From NCBI RefSeq assembly GCF_005844085.1, contig NZ_VCDI01000003.1:1-64000 (forward strand): DNA of 64,000 nucleotides. The letters are read 5' to 3'. Below are positions 27,395 through 34,964 of this stretch, piece after piece. Numbering within the stretch: position 1 is the first letter of the stretch; each line of letters opens with the position of its first letter. The DNA comes from Lichenicoccus roseus (GTDB taxonomy: Bacteria > Pseudomonadota > Alphaproteobacteria > Acetobacterales > Acetobacteraceae). The position numbers were made by a program, and so were the translations under genes. Below the pieces are notes generated by a model. It was not told the origin of the DNA and searched no databases. It worked only from the letters and a program-made list of their open reading frames with translations.

Positions 27395-29224
27395 ATGACA
27401 GGATCAGTGTCCCAGATGCCCGAGTCCGCTACGGAAGCCGCGACCGCTCCAGCCGCCCGGCCGGGTCACGAGAAACCTGTTGCCGACCTGCCGGAATGGG
27501 ACCTGTCCGATCTCTACCCATCCACCGACAGCCCGGCGCTCGCCGCCGACCTCGACGAGGCGGCCAGGGCTGCGCGCGACTTCGCCGCCACCCATGCCGG
27601 ACGCCTCGCCGGCTACGACGCCGCGGCGCTGGCGTCGGCGATCGCCGGCTACGAGCGCATCGACGAGCGGCTCGGCCGGGCCTCGTCCTATGCCGGCCTG
27701 CTGTTCGCCGGCAACTCGTCCGACAGCGCGGTGGCGAAGTTCAGCCAGTCGGTGAACGAGCGCATCACCAGCATCGGCTCCGACCTGGTGTTCTTCACGC
27801 TGGAGCTGAACCGCCTGGACGATGCCAGGCTGGAGGACGAGGCCCTGGCCCGCTGGCAGCCCTTCCTGCGCGACCTGCGCGTGTTCCGGCCGCACCAGCT
27901 GTCGGACGAGGCGGAACGGCTGCTGCACGAAAAGGAGGTGACCGGCCGCTCGGCCTGGAGCCGGCTGTTCGACGAGACCATGGCGGGGCTGCGGGTGCCG
28001 GTGGGCGAGGAGCGGCTGACCGTCGGCGATGCGCTGAACCGGCTGGCCGACCGCGACCGCACCGTCCGCGAGCAGGCCGGGCGCGCCATCGGCGAACTGT
28101 TCCAGTCCAACATCCGGCTGTTCTCGCTGATCACCAACACCATCGCCAAGGACAAGGCGATCACCGACGGCTGGCGTCGCTATCCGCGTCCGGGCAGCTC
28201 GCGCAACCGCGGCAACATGGTCGAGGACGAGGTGGTCGACGCGCTGGTGCAGGCCGTCACCGGCAGCTACGGCCGGCTGTCGCACCGGTACTACGCGCTG
28301 AAGGCGAAGTGGCTCGGCCTGGAAAAGCTCGAGCACTGGGACCGCAACGCCCCGCTTCCGGGCGACGAGAACCGCGTGATCGAGTGGGACGAGGCGCGCG
28401 CACGGGTGCTGGGCGCCTACCAGGGCTTCGATCCGCGTATCGGGGCGATCGCGCAGCGCTTCTTCGACCGGCCGTGGATCGATGCCCGCCTGCGTCCCGG
28501 CAAGTCCGGCGGCGCCTTCGCGCATCCGACGGTGCCCTCGGCGCATCCGTACATCCTGCTCAACTACCATGGCCGCCCGCGCGACGTGATGACGCTGGCG
28601 CACGAGCTCGGTCACGGCGTGCACCAGATCCTGGCCGGCGAGCAGGGCTACCTGATGTCGGGTACGCCGCTCACGCTGGCCGAGACGGCGAGCGTCTTCG
28701 GCGAGATGCTGACCTTCCGCTCGCTGCTCGACAGCGAGACCGACCCCGACCGGCGCCGGCTGATGCTGGCCGGCAAGGTCGAGGACATGCTGAACACGGT
28801 GGTGCGGCAGGTCGCGTTCTACCGCTTCGAGACGCTGCTGCACGATGAACGCCGGTCGGGCGAGCTGCTGCCCGAACGCATCGGCGAACTCTGGCGGCAG
28901 GTCCAGGTCGAGAGCCTCGGGCCGGCCTTCAACTTCACGCCGGAATACGACGTGTTCTGGGCCTACGTGCCGCACTTCGTGCACTCGCCGTTCTACGTCT
29001 ACGCCTATGCCTTCGGCGATTGCCTGGTGAATGCGCTGTACGGCGTGTTCGCGGACGGCCATCCCGGTTTCCAGGCCAAGTATCTCGACATGCTGCGCGC
29101 CGGTGGCACTCGCCGTCATCGCGAATTGCTGGCGCCGTTCGGGCTCGATGCGTCCGATCCGGCGTTCTGGCAGCGTGGGCTCGACGTGATCGCGGGCTTC
29201 ATCGACGAACTGGAGCGCGTGTGA
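27395..29224 (+). CDS. pepF: Oligoendopeptidase F, M3 family metallopeptidase
   Basis: A 609-residue cytoplasmic zinc peptidase degrading short peptides. The zinc motif is TLAHELGHGVHQ with His403, Glu404 and His407; the third ligand is expected in the SGTPLTLAETASVFGEM segment (Glu). Conserved WDLSDLYPS at the N-terminus and FNFTPEYDVFWAYVPHFVHSP (20 of these residues flank the substrate Tyr/His) fit the PepF/M3B subfamily. The ATG at 27395 was chosen because AGGA lies 6 nt upstream; a second ATG seven codons on is possible. The stop overlaps the ABC1-kinase ATG, so the two genes are translationally coupled. Confidence 0.93.
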   Translation: MTGSVSQMPESATEAATAPAARPGHEKPVADLPEWDLSDLYPSTDSPALAADLDEAARAARDFAATHAGRLAGYDAAALASAIAGYERIDERLGRASSYAGLLFAGNSSDSAVAKFSQSVNERITSIGSDLVFFTLELNRLDDARLEDEALARWQPFLRDLRVFRPHQLSDEAERLLHEKEVTGRSAWSRLFDETMAGLRVPVGEERLTVGDALNRLADRDRTVREQAGRAIGELFQSNIRLFSLITNTIAKDKAITDGWRRYPRPGSSRNRGNMVEDEVVDALVQAVTGSYGRLSHRYYALKAKWLGLEKLEHWDRNAPLPGDENRVIEWDEARARVLGAYQGFDPRIGAIAQRFFDRPWIDARLRPGKSGGAFAHPTVPSAHPYILLNYHGRPRDVMTLAHELGHGVHQILAGEQGYLMSGTPLTLAETASVFGEMLTFRSLLDSETDPDRRRLMLAGKVEDMLNTVVRQVAFYRFETLLHDERRSGELLPERIGELWRQVQVESLGPAFNFTPEYDVFWAYVPHFVHSPFYVYAYAFGDCLVNALYGVFADGHPGFQAKYLDMLRAGGTRRHRELLAPFGLDASDPAFWQRGLDVIAGFIDELERV

Positions 29225-30612
29225 TGGCCGACAAGCTGCCGAACGACCTCGACCGCGCGTCCAGCGTGTTCGGGGAAATCAGGCGCCTCGCGCGCACCTC
29301 CGGCGCGGTCGGCGGCATCGCCGCCCGCGTCGCCGGCGAGCGGTTCGGGTTTCGCGTCAACAAGGGGGCGCATGCCGAGGACCTGCGTGCGGTGCTCGGC
29401 GGCCTGAAGGGGCCGCTGATGAAGGTGGCGCAGCTGCTCTCCACCATTCCCGATGCGCTGCCGCCCGAATACGCCGCCGAGCTCGCGCAGCTGCAGGCCA
29501 ATGCGCCGGCGATGGGCTGGTCGTTCGTGCGCCGGCGCATGGCGGCGGAGCTCGGGCCGGACTGGGAGCGCAAGTTCAAGAGCTTCGGCCGCGAGGCGGC
29601 GGCGGCGGCGAGCCTGGGTCAGGTGCATCGTGGGGTGCTGCCGGACGGCACCGTTGTTGCCTGCAAGCTGCAATATCCGGACATGGCGTCCACGGTGGAT
29701 GCCGACCTGCGGCAGCTCCGGGTGGCGATGAACCTCTACCACCGCATCGACAATGCCATCCAGCAGGACGAGATCTACAAGGAGCTGGCCGAGCGGCTGC
29801 GCGAGGAACTGGATTATGCGCGCGAGGCGTCGCACCTGCGGCTGTACCGGATCATGCTCGGCGACTTCCCGTCGGTGAGCGTGCCGGAGCCGGTGGCCGG
29901 GCTCTCGACGTCGCGGCTGCTGACCATGCGCTGGCTCGACGGCGAGAGCTTCCGGCAGCGGCTGGAGCGCGACGCCTCGGAGGAGAGCCGCAACGAGATC
30001 GCCCGCGCCTTGTTCGGAGCCTGGTACCGGCCGCTGTATCGCTACGGCATCATCCATGGCGATCCGCATCTGGGCAATTTCCAGGTGCGCCCCGACGACG
30101 GGCTGAACCTGCTTGATTTCGGTGCCATCCGGATATTCCGGCCGAAGTTCGTGCGCGGCATCATCGACCTGTACGAGGCGATGCAGCACGACGACACCGA
30201 GCGCGCGCACCATGCCTACGAAACCTGGGGCTTCACCGACATCACCAAGGAGAAGATGGCGGTTCTGAACGAGTGGGCGAAGTTCCTCTACGAGCCGCTG
30301 CTGCAGGACCGGGTGCGCTCGATCCAGCAATCCAACGACCCGACCTTCGGCCGTGCGGTGCTCGAGAAGGTGCATGCCGGGCTGCAGCGCACCGGCGGGG
30401 TCAAGCCGCCGCGCGAGTTCGTGCTGATCGACCGATCGGCGGTCGGGCTCGGCAGCGCCTTCCTGCGCCTCGATGCGAAGCTGAACTGGTATCGCATGTT
30501 CCACGAGCTGATCGACAACTTCAACGAGGCCGAGCTTGCGGAGCGCCAGGCGGCGGCGCTGGCGGAGGCGCATGTGCCGCCGCCGATCCCGCAGTCGCAC
30601 GCCATGGTGTGA
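29224..30612 (+). CDS. ABC1/AarF (UbiB-like) atypical kinase
   Basis: A 462-residue protein-kinase-like ATPase, a family often tied to ubiquinone biosynthesis. The family helix LKGPLMKVAQLLSTIPDALP carries K-V-A-Q (67-70) where the classical motif is KxGQ. The alanine-rich nucleotide loop AAAASLGQVHRG and the VACKLQYPD lysine follow. Catalytic HGDPHLGNF is at 278-286 and the metal site DFG at 298-300. Unlike true UbiB there are no C-terminal transmembrane helices, so AarF-like ABC1 is the safer name. It overlaps pepF by ATGA. Confidence 0.88.
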   Translation: MADKLPNDLDRASSVFGEIRRLARTSGAVGGIAARVAGERFGFRVNKGAHAEDLRAVLGGLKGPLMKVAQLLSTIPDALPPEYAAELAQLQANAPAMGWSFVRRRMAAELGPDWERKFKSFGREAAAAASLGQVHRGVLPDGTVVACKLQYPDMASTVDADLRQLRVAMNLYHRIDNAIQQDEIYKELAERLREELDYAREASHLRLYRIMLGDFPSVSVPEPVAGLSTSRLLTMRWLDGESFRQRLERDASEESRNEIARALFGAWYRPLYRYGIIHGDPHLGNFQVRPDDGLNLLDFGAIRIFRPKFVRGIIDLYEAMQHDDTERAHHAYETWGFTDITKEKMAVLNEWAKFLYEPLLQDRVRSIQQSNDPTFGRAVLEKVHAGLQRTGGVKPPREFVLIDRSAVGLGSAFLRLDAKLNWYRMFHELIDNFNEAELAERQAAALAEAHVPPPIPQSHAMV

Positions 30613-30615
30613 AGG

Positions 30616-31707
30616 TCAGTCGCCGGCGACGGCCACGGCAGTCGGAGGAGGGTGGACCGGGTGACGGCGCTGCAGCAGGCGGCGGATCGGGCGCTCGTAG
30701 CACCGGCACAGGAGCCAGGCGAGCAACACGATCGGCGGCACCACGGCGTCAACCCACAGGCTGCCACGCCACCCCGGGTGATGGCGCAGCCAGGTTTCGA
30801 CAATGCCCATGATCGGCATGTGGATGACGTAGAGTGGATAGGAAGTCTCGCCGAGCCATCGGAACATCGGCTGCTGGCGTCGCGGTTCCAGGCCGATCGA
30901 CAGCCACAGGATCGCCGGAAGTGCGACCAGCACCATCATCAGGTCGACCTGCCAGTGCGTGGCTGGCAGGCTCAGGACCGCGACAAGGGACACCGCGGCG
31001 ACCCACGACATGGTCCGGGACGGCACCATGAGGGGACGCAGCCGCCAGAGCAGCACGCCCAGGAAAAAGCCGAACAGCGCGCGGGCAAGGCCGCCACCGG
31101 CTGCCTGCCAGTCATATCCCAGGTCCAGGGAGCCGTGGCGTTGGGCGATCGACGCCAGCAGCAGGGCGGCGCTCAGCACGAACCCGCCGAGCAGCAGCCT
31201 GCCGGCGCGGATCATGATGGTAGCCCAGAGCAGGTTGACCAGGATCTCGAACGTCAGCGACCACAGCACGACGTTGCCGGGAAACAGCCACTGGCCGGCC
31301 GCACCGCCCGGAAGCGGGTTCGGCACCAGCAGGAGATTGAATCCATTCGCCCCCAGCAGGTGGGTGACACTACCGGCGGCGGGGGGATCCGACCACCAGC
31401 GCAGCACGCGGGCGAGCGCACCCGCCACGACGCCGAGCATGCTTAGCGGCAGCAGCCGCCTCGCGCGCAACAGCATGAACTGGAAGGGCGATAGTCCCGG
31501 CAGCCGTTCCGAATAGGCATGGGCCAGCACGAAGCCGCTCAGCAGGAAAAAGAAATCGGCCGCCAGCCAGCCGTGCGGCATCCAGATCGGGGCGCCGGTG
31601 CAACGACCGAGCTGGTAGGATGCCACGCCCAGGGCCGCGATGCCGCGCAGCGCATCGAGCAGGTCGTATCGTCCGACATATGCGACCGGTGCAGCCATTC
31701 CCTCCAT
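30616..31707 (-). CDS. Acyltransferase family 3 (OafA/YrhL-like) membrane protein
   Basis: A 363-residue protein with about ten transmembrane segments that should O-acylate a cell-surface glycan or other envelope molecule. The start has YDLLDALRGIAALGVASYQL, then DFFFLLSGFVLAHAYSER and the late ETSYPLYVIHMPIM, all standard for this family. In the R-X10-H motif, thought to be essential for activity, Arg21 is present but position 32 is Gln, not His. Either activity is altered or another residue substitutes. An ATG three codons in is an alternative start. It is 184 nt downstream of the O-antigen-ligase-like gene on the same strand. Confidence 0.85.
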   Translation of the reverse strand: MEGMAAPVAYVGRYDLLDALRGIAALGVASYQLGRCTGAPIWMPHGWLAADFFFLLSGFVLAHAYSERLPGLSPFQFMLLRARRLLPLSMLGVVAGALARVLRWWSDPPAAGSVTHLLGANGFNLLLVPNPLPGGAAGQWLFPGNVVLWSLTFEILVNLLWATIMIRAGRLLLGGFVLSAALLLASIAQRHGSLDLGYDWQAAGGGLARALFGFFLGVLLWRLRPLMVPSRTMSWVAAVSLVAVLSLPATHWQVDLMMVLVALPAILWLSIGLEPRRQQPMFRWLGETSYPLYVIHMPIMGIVETWLRHHPGWRGSLWVDAVVPPIVLLAWLLCRCYERPIRRLLQRRHPVHPPPTAVAVAGD

Positions 31708-31891
31708 CGACAGCGCCCTTCGGGAGATTGAGCCGTCGTGGCGGCCGCCGCGGAGAACAACCGAAACGAATGTGCGGATTCAAGCAGATTGATACGAGGC
31801 CGGAATACCTCCGCTGGCCGTCACGATTGCCCCCTGGGATCCGGGATGGCGGACCAGAGAACCGGGCAGGCTCAGATCGAGCCGGCGGGCG

Positions 31892-33298
31892 CTAGCCGGC
31901 CGGCACCGGCACGAGATCAAGCGAAGCGCCTCGGGTCGCGTCCTGCGCCTCCAGGCGCCCGCGTGCGAACACCGTCGACACCCACATGAACAGCGCGCTG
32001 GCGGGGGCGGCGATCAGCATGTTGTCGGTGATGCACTCGACGCTGACCCCGATCATGACCAGGCGCAGGATCACCTTGTCGGTGCTCCGCAGCCCGCGTG
32101 TCCAGTACCAGGTCCACAGCGTCATGAAGCCAGCCACCAGGCCGATGCCGACATAGCCGCCATCGACGCCGATACGGAGATACTCGTTATGGGCCGCCGT
32201 GGTGCCGAGCAGGTGGGCGGTGAGGCTGTCCGGATCCACCAGCATCTTGCCGGCGCCAACGCCCCAGCCCAGCATCGGTGAGCGATCCCACGCGGCTTCG
32301 AAATACGGCCAGATCATGTCGCGCCCGCTCATGCCCTCGGCGTGGTTCGAAAGCACCGTGAGGAGGCGGAGGCTCGAGGACGTCACCGCAAGGATCATCA
32401 GGCCCGGTAGTGCGAACAGGCAGACAAGCAAAGGCACCACGCGCTTGCGCAGATTGAAGTTCTCCGACTTCAGGGCCACGAACGTGATGCCGGTGACCAT
32501 CACGGCGCAGAACAGGGGCGAACGCGATCCGGTGCCGACCAGGATCAGGAAGTTGATGCCGACAAGCGCTGAGTGCTTGGTGCGGCCGCCGCGGTATAGC
32601 TCCACCAGGGACGCATAGACCGCCATCATCGCGAGGGTGGCCAGGAACGCCGGGTGGGTCGATCCCGCCAGGCGGATCGAGCCGCTTTCATCCGGCGCGA
32701 AAAGCGGACGGATACCGGCGCCGGCCAGGACGACGCCGAATGCCAGCACCGCCAGTGGGACCCACATCGTTGTCTCGATGACCACATCGCACCAGCGGCG
32801 CGACAACCGGCTGAACGAGAACGCATAAGGCGCCGCCGAGCCGATCACGGTGCGTATGCTGTCCCCGGTACTCAGGTTCGGATGGAACCCATGAGCTGCC
32901 GCGGTGAAGAACATCAGCACGAATGCGAAACCGGGGTTCAGCAGGTCGGCGATCAGCCCGTATCGCAGGATGCAGATGGCGGCGAGGGCGAAGCCGGACG
33001 CCTTGACCACGGCGGTGATCAGGTTGTTCTGGCCCGGCAGGATGTCGGTCAGCCACATCTCCGGCGTGGTGCCGACGATGATCAGCCAGAGCGCGCAGCA
33101 GGCGACCGGCAGCCGCAGCGTCACCACCGCGATGCAGGCGAGCAGGCTGAGGGCGGTGACCCCGATCATCATCGACTGGCCCTCGTAGGCGGCCAGGATG
33201 TAGATCAGGAAGAAGGCGGCGCCGACCATGAAGGGCAGGCCGATCGACCGGAGCCCGGGGGCGTCGCGCAGCGCACGTGGCAACAGGGTCGCGCTCAT
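31892..33298 (-). CDS. O-antigen ligase / Wzy-type polymerase family protein
   Basis: A 468-residue inner-membrane protein with about 11-12 hydrophobic segments. The periplasmic-loop motif of the ligase/polymerase superfamily is clear: GRDMIWPYFEAAWDRSPMLG then AAHNEYLRIGVDGGYVGIGL, matching the HN-x-Y and G-x-x-G signatures. It is therefore predicted to join or polymerise lipid-linked glycan units; the family does not allow separating WaaL from Wzy by motif alone. Its ATG overlaps the stop of a 23-codon upstream open frame and has only a weak Shine-Dalgarno of its own. Surrounding glycosyltransferase, exporter and acyltransferase genes support a polysaccharide role. Confidence 0.82.
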   Translation of the reverse strand: MSATLLPRALRDAPGLRSIGLPFMVGAAFFLIYILAAYEGQSMMIGVTALSLLACIAVVTLRLPVACCALWLIIVGTTPEMWLTDILPGQNNLITAVVKASGFALAAICILRYGLIADLLNPGFAFVLMFFTAAAHGFHPNLSTGDSIRTVIGSAAPYAFSFSRLSRRWCDVVIETTMWVPLAVLAFGVVLAGAGIRPLFAPDESGSIRLAGSTHPAFLATLAMMAVYASLVELYRGGRTKHSALVGINFLILVGTGSRSPLFCAVMVTGITFVALKSENFNLRKRVVPLLVCLFALPGLMILAVTSSSLRLLTVLSNHAEGMSGRDMIWPYFEAAWDRSPMLGWGVGAGKMLVDPDSLTAHLLGTTAAHNEYLRIGVDGGYVGIGLVAGFMTLWTWYWTRGLRSTDKVILRLVMIGVSVECITDNMLIAAPASALFMWVSTVFARGRLEAQDATRGASLDLVPVPAG

Positions 33299-33366
33299 GC
33301 GTAGCTGCTCTTGAAGGCGGCGAGGCGGGAGGCCTCGGTCAGGGTCGGTAAGGGCAACCAGGGCAT
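33295..33366 (-). CDS. Possible 23-residue leader peptide coupled to the ligase gene
   Basis: A short frame beginning MPWLPLPTLTEASR and ending KSSYA runs from the ATG at 33366 and overlaps the ligase start as ATGA. An AGGA lies 7 nt upstream, better than any ribosome site in front of the ligase ATG itself, so it could serve translational coupling. No similarity is recognised, and a frame this short can occur by chance. Confidence 0.35.
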   Translation of the reverse strand: MPWLPLPTLTEASRLAAFKSSYA

Positions 33367-33437
33367 CGGCAGGTCCTGAACAGGCGCCCGGAAGGATCGT
33401 GACGAGCGGGGCGGCGCAAGACGAGGCGACGCGAAGC

Positions 33438-33472
33438 GGGCCCCGGACGACGCGGTGGCGTCGCCGGGGCCC
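33438..33472. terminator. Strong GC-rich hairpin between ligase and glycosyltransferase genes
   Basis: GGGCCCCGG (33438-33446) pairs with CCGGGGCCC (33464-33472) and CGACG (33448-33452) with CGTCG (33459-33463), leaving one bulged base and a 6-nt loop: a 14-bp stem. It lies about 65 nt past the stop of the glycosyltransferase at 33536. No T-tract follows on either strand, so it may be a Rho-assisted terminator or mRNA-stabilising element. The rest of this 237-nt gap shows nothing else clear apart from an imperfectly spaced AAGCCGGG/CCCGGCTT pair. Confidence 0.45.
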
Positions 33473-33535
33473 TCATAGCAAGCCGGGATGGCGGACCGGA
33501 ACGGAAATCGGCGGCCCGGCTTTCTGGGGCGAGGG

Positions 33536-34591
33536 CTACTCGCCCGCGACGATGCGCAGGCTCGGGCGGTTGAGGTTGGCTTGCTGGCGGTAGATCGAGA
33601 GATAGTCCTCGGCCATGCGGCGCGCGGTGAACCGGGTCTCGAAGCGCCGGCGAATCGCAGCCGGATCAAGGTCGCGCAGCCGGGAGATCGCCGCCATCGC
33701 GCTGGTCTCGTCCTCGACGATCAGGCCGGTCAGGCCATCCTCGATCACCTCGGGCACGGAGCCGCGGTTGAACGCGATCACCGGGGTGCCGCAGGCCATC
33801 GCCTCGATCATCACCAGGCCGAACGGCTCCGGCCAATCGATCGGCATCAGCAGGCCGCAGGCACCGGACAGGAAGCCGGACTTCTGGCTGTCGTTGATCT
33901 CGCCGATCAGTTCGACACCGTCACCCAGCAGCGGGCGGATGTGGTGCTCGAAATACTCGGTATCGACCTTGTCTATCTTGGCGGCGATCTTGAGCTTGAT
34001 GCCCGCGGCGCGCGCGATGCGGATCGCCTTGTCGACACCCTTCTCGGGGCAGATGCGGCCGAGGAAGGCGAGATAGTCGCGCGGGCCCGGGGTCGGGGTC
34101 AGCAGGTTCTCCGGCAGGCCGTGCAGCACGGTGCGCACGAAGTTCGCCTGCGGCAACGGCCGGCGCTGGCTGTCGGAGATCGACACCACCGGCACCTTGT
34201 TGAAGGTGTTGAACACCGGCTGCAACTCGGGGAGGTCCAGGCGGCCGTGCAGGGTGGTGACGAACGGCTTGGACTGCCGGCTGAAGAACGAGAACGGCCA
34301 GTAGTCCATGTGGAAGTGCAGGACGTCGAAATCGTCCATCCGGCGGGCGACGTGCTCCATCATCAGCATGTGCGGTGCGATCGGGTCGCGGATCGCCGGG
34401 TCCAGACGCAGGGCGCGGGGCCAGGACGGGTGCAGCTCGGCGGTGGTGACGCTGTCGCCGCTGGCGAACAGGGTGACTTCATGACCTAGATTGACCAGTT
34501 CCTCGGTGAGGAACGACACCACACGCTCGGTGCCACCATACAGCTTCGGTGGGACGGCTTCGTGCAGTGGGGCGATCTGGGCGATGCGCAT
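33536..34591 (-). CDS. Glycosyltransferase family 4 protein
   Basis: A 351-residue GT-B glycosyltransferase using a nucleotide-sugar donor. The N-terminal acceptor domain begins MRIAQIAPLHEAVPPKLYGG and contains DVLHFHMDYWPFSFF. The C-terminal donor domain has YLAFLGRICPEKGVDKAI and the EX7E-type segment EPFGLVMIEAMACGTPVIAF, then GSVPEVIEDGLTGLIV. A good AGGAG is 5 nt before the ATG. Such proteins with this YGGTERV start are common in alphaproteobacteria and may make capsule or EPS; the sugar cannot be read from sequence. Confidence 0.9.
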   Translation of the reverse strand: MRIAQIAPLHEAVPPKLYGGTERVVSFLTEELVNLGHEVTLFASGDSVTTAELHPSWPRALRLDPAIRDPIAPHMLMMEHVARRMDDFDVLHFHMDYWPFSFFSRQSKPFVTTLHGRLDLPELQPVFNTFNKVPVVSISDSQRRPLPQANFVRTVLHGLPENLLTPTPGPRDYLAFLGRICPEKGVDKAIRIARAAGIKLKIAAKIDKVDTEYFEHHIRPLLGDGVELIGEINDSQKSGFLSGACGLLMPIDWPEPFGLVMIEAMACGTPVIAFNRGSVPEVIEDGLTGLIVEDETSAMAAISRLRDLDPAAIRRRFETRFTARRMAEDYLSIYRQQANLNRPSLRIVAGE

Positions 34592-34964
34592 GTGGGCTCC
34601 TCTGGTCAGTCAACACACGATAAGCGCCCCGATCGAGGCATTCTTGCGGCAGTCGCGCGGCAACATGGCGTCAATTTCGATACCGGTGCCGCGTTCCAAT
34701 AAGTCCCCGGAACGATCCGGGTTGCATTCGACGCCGATCGCGTCGTGGGGGGCGGGGAGCCGCGGAGAGCATCGCAACGGCACCACAAGCGGCCCGGACG
34801 CATACTTGCGGATTACAGCCCATGACGGTCCTGCTAGAGCAGCAGTCAGGCGCTCCGGTACGCTTCCCGGCGATCCGATCAATCATCAAGGCGAGCCGGT
34901 CCGGCGGATCGGCTCGGTCCAACATCAAGGGGGGCGGACCCGCGTCTGCCCCGGGGACTGCGGC
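34592..34964. other. 373-nt divergent intergenic region
   Basis: Lies between a glycosyltransferase (minus) and an ABC exporter (plus), so it should hold both promoters, though no convincing -35/-10 pair is visible. A 48-codon frame (34822-34968) starting MTVLLEQQSGAP overlaps the exporter start as ATGA. It has no Shine-Dalgarno, whereas the exporter has its own GGGGA 7 nt upstream, so I do not call it a gene. Confidence 0.5.

Noticed and set aside
29224-30612. Calling the ABC1 kinase ubiB and treating the K-V-A-Q variant as novel
   Set aside because: C-terminal membrane helices are absent, and the KVAQ form with an otherwise intact kinase core looks like an ordinary feature of the alphaproteobacterial AarF branch.
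31822-33500. Shared 15-mer ccgggatggcggacc near 31836 and 33486 as a mobile or repeated element
   Set aside because: Only 15 bases match with no flanking similarity or terminal repeats; chance or a short extragenic similarity is enough.
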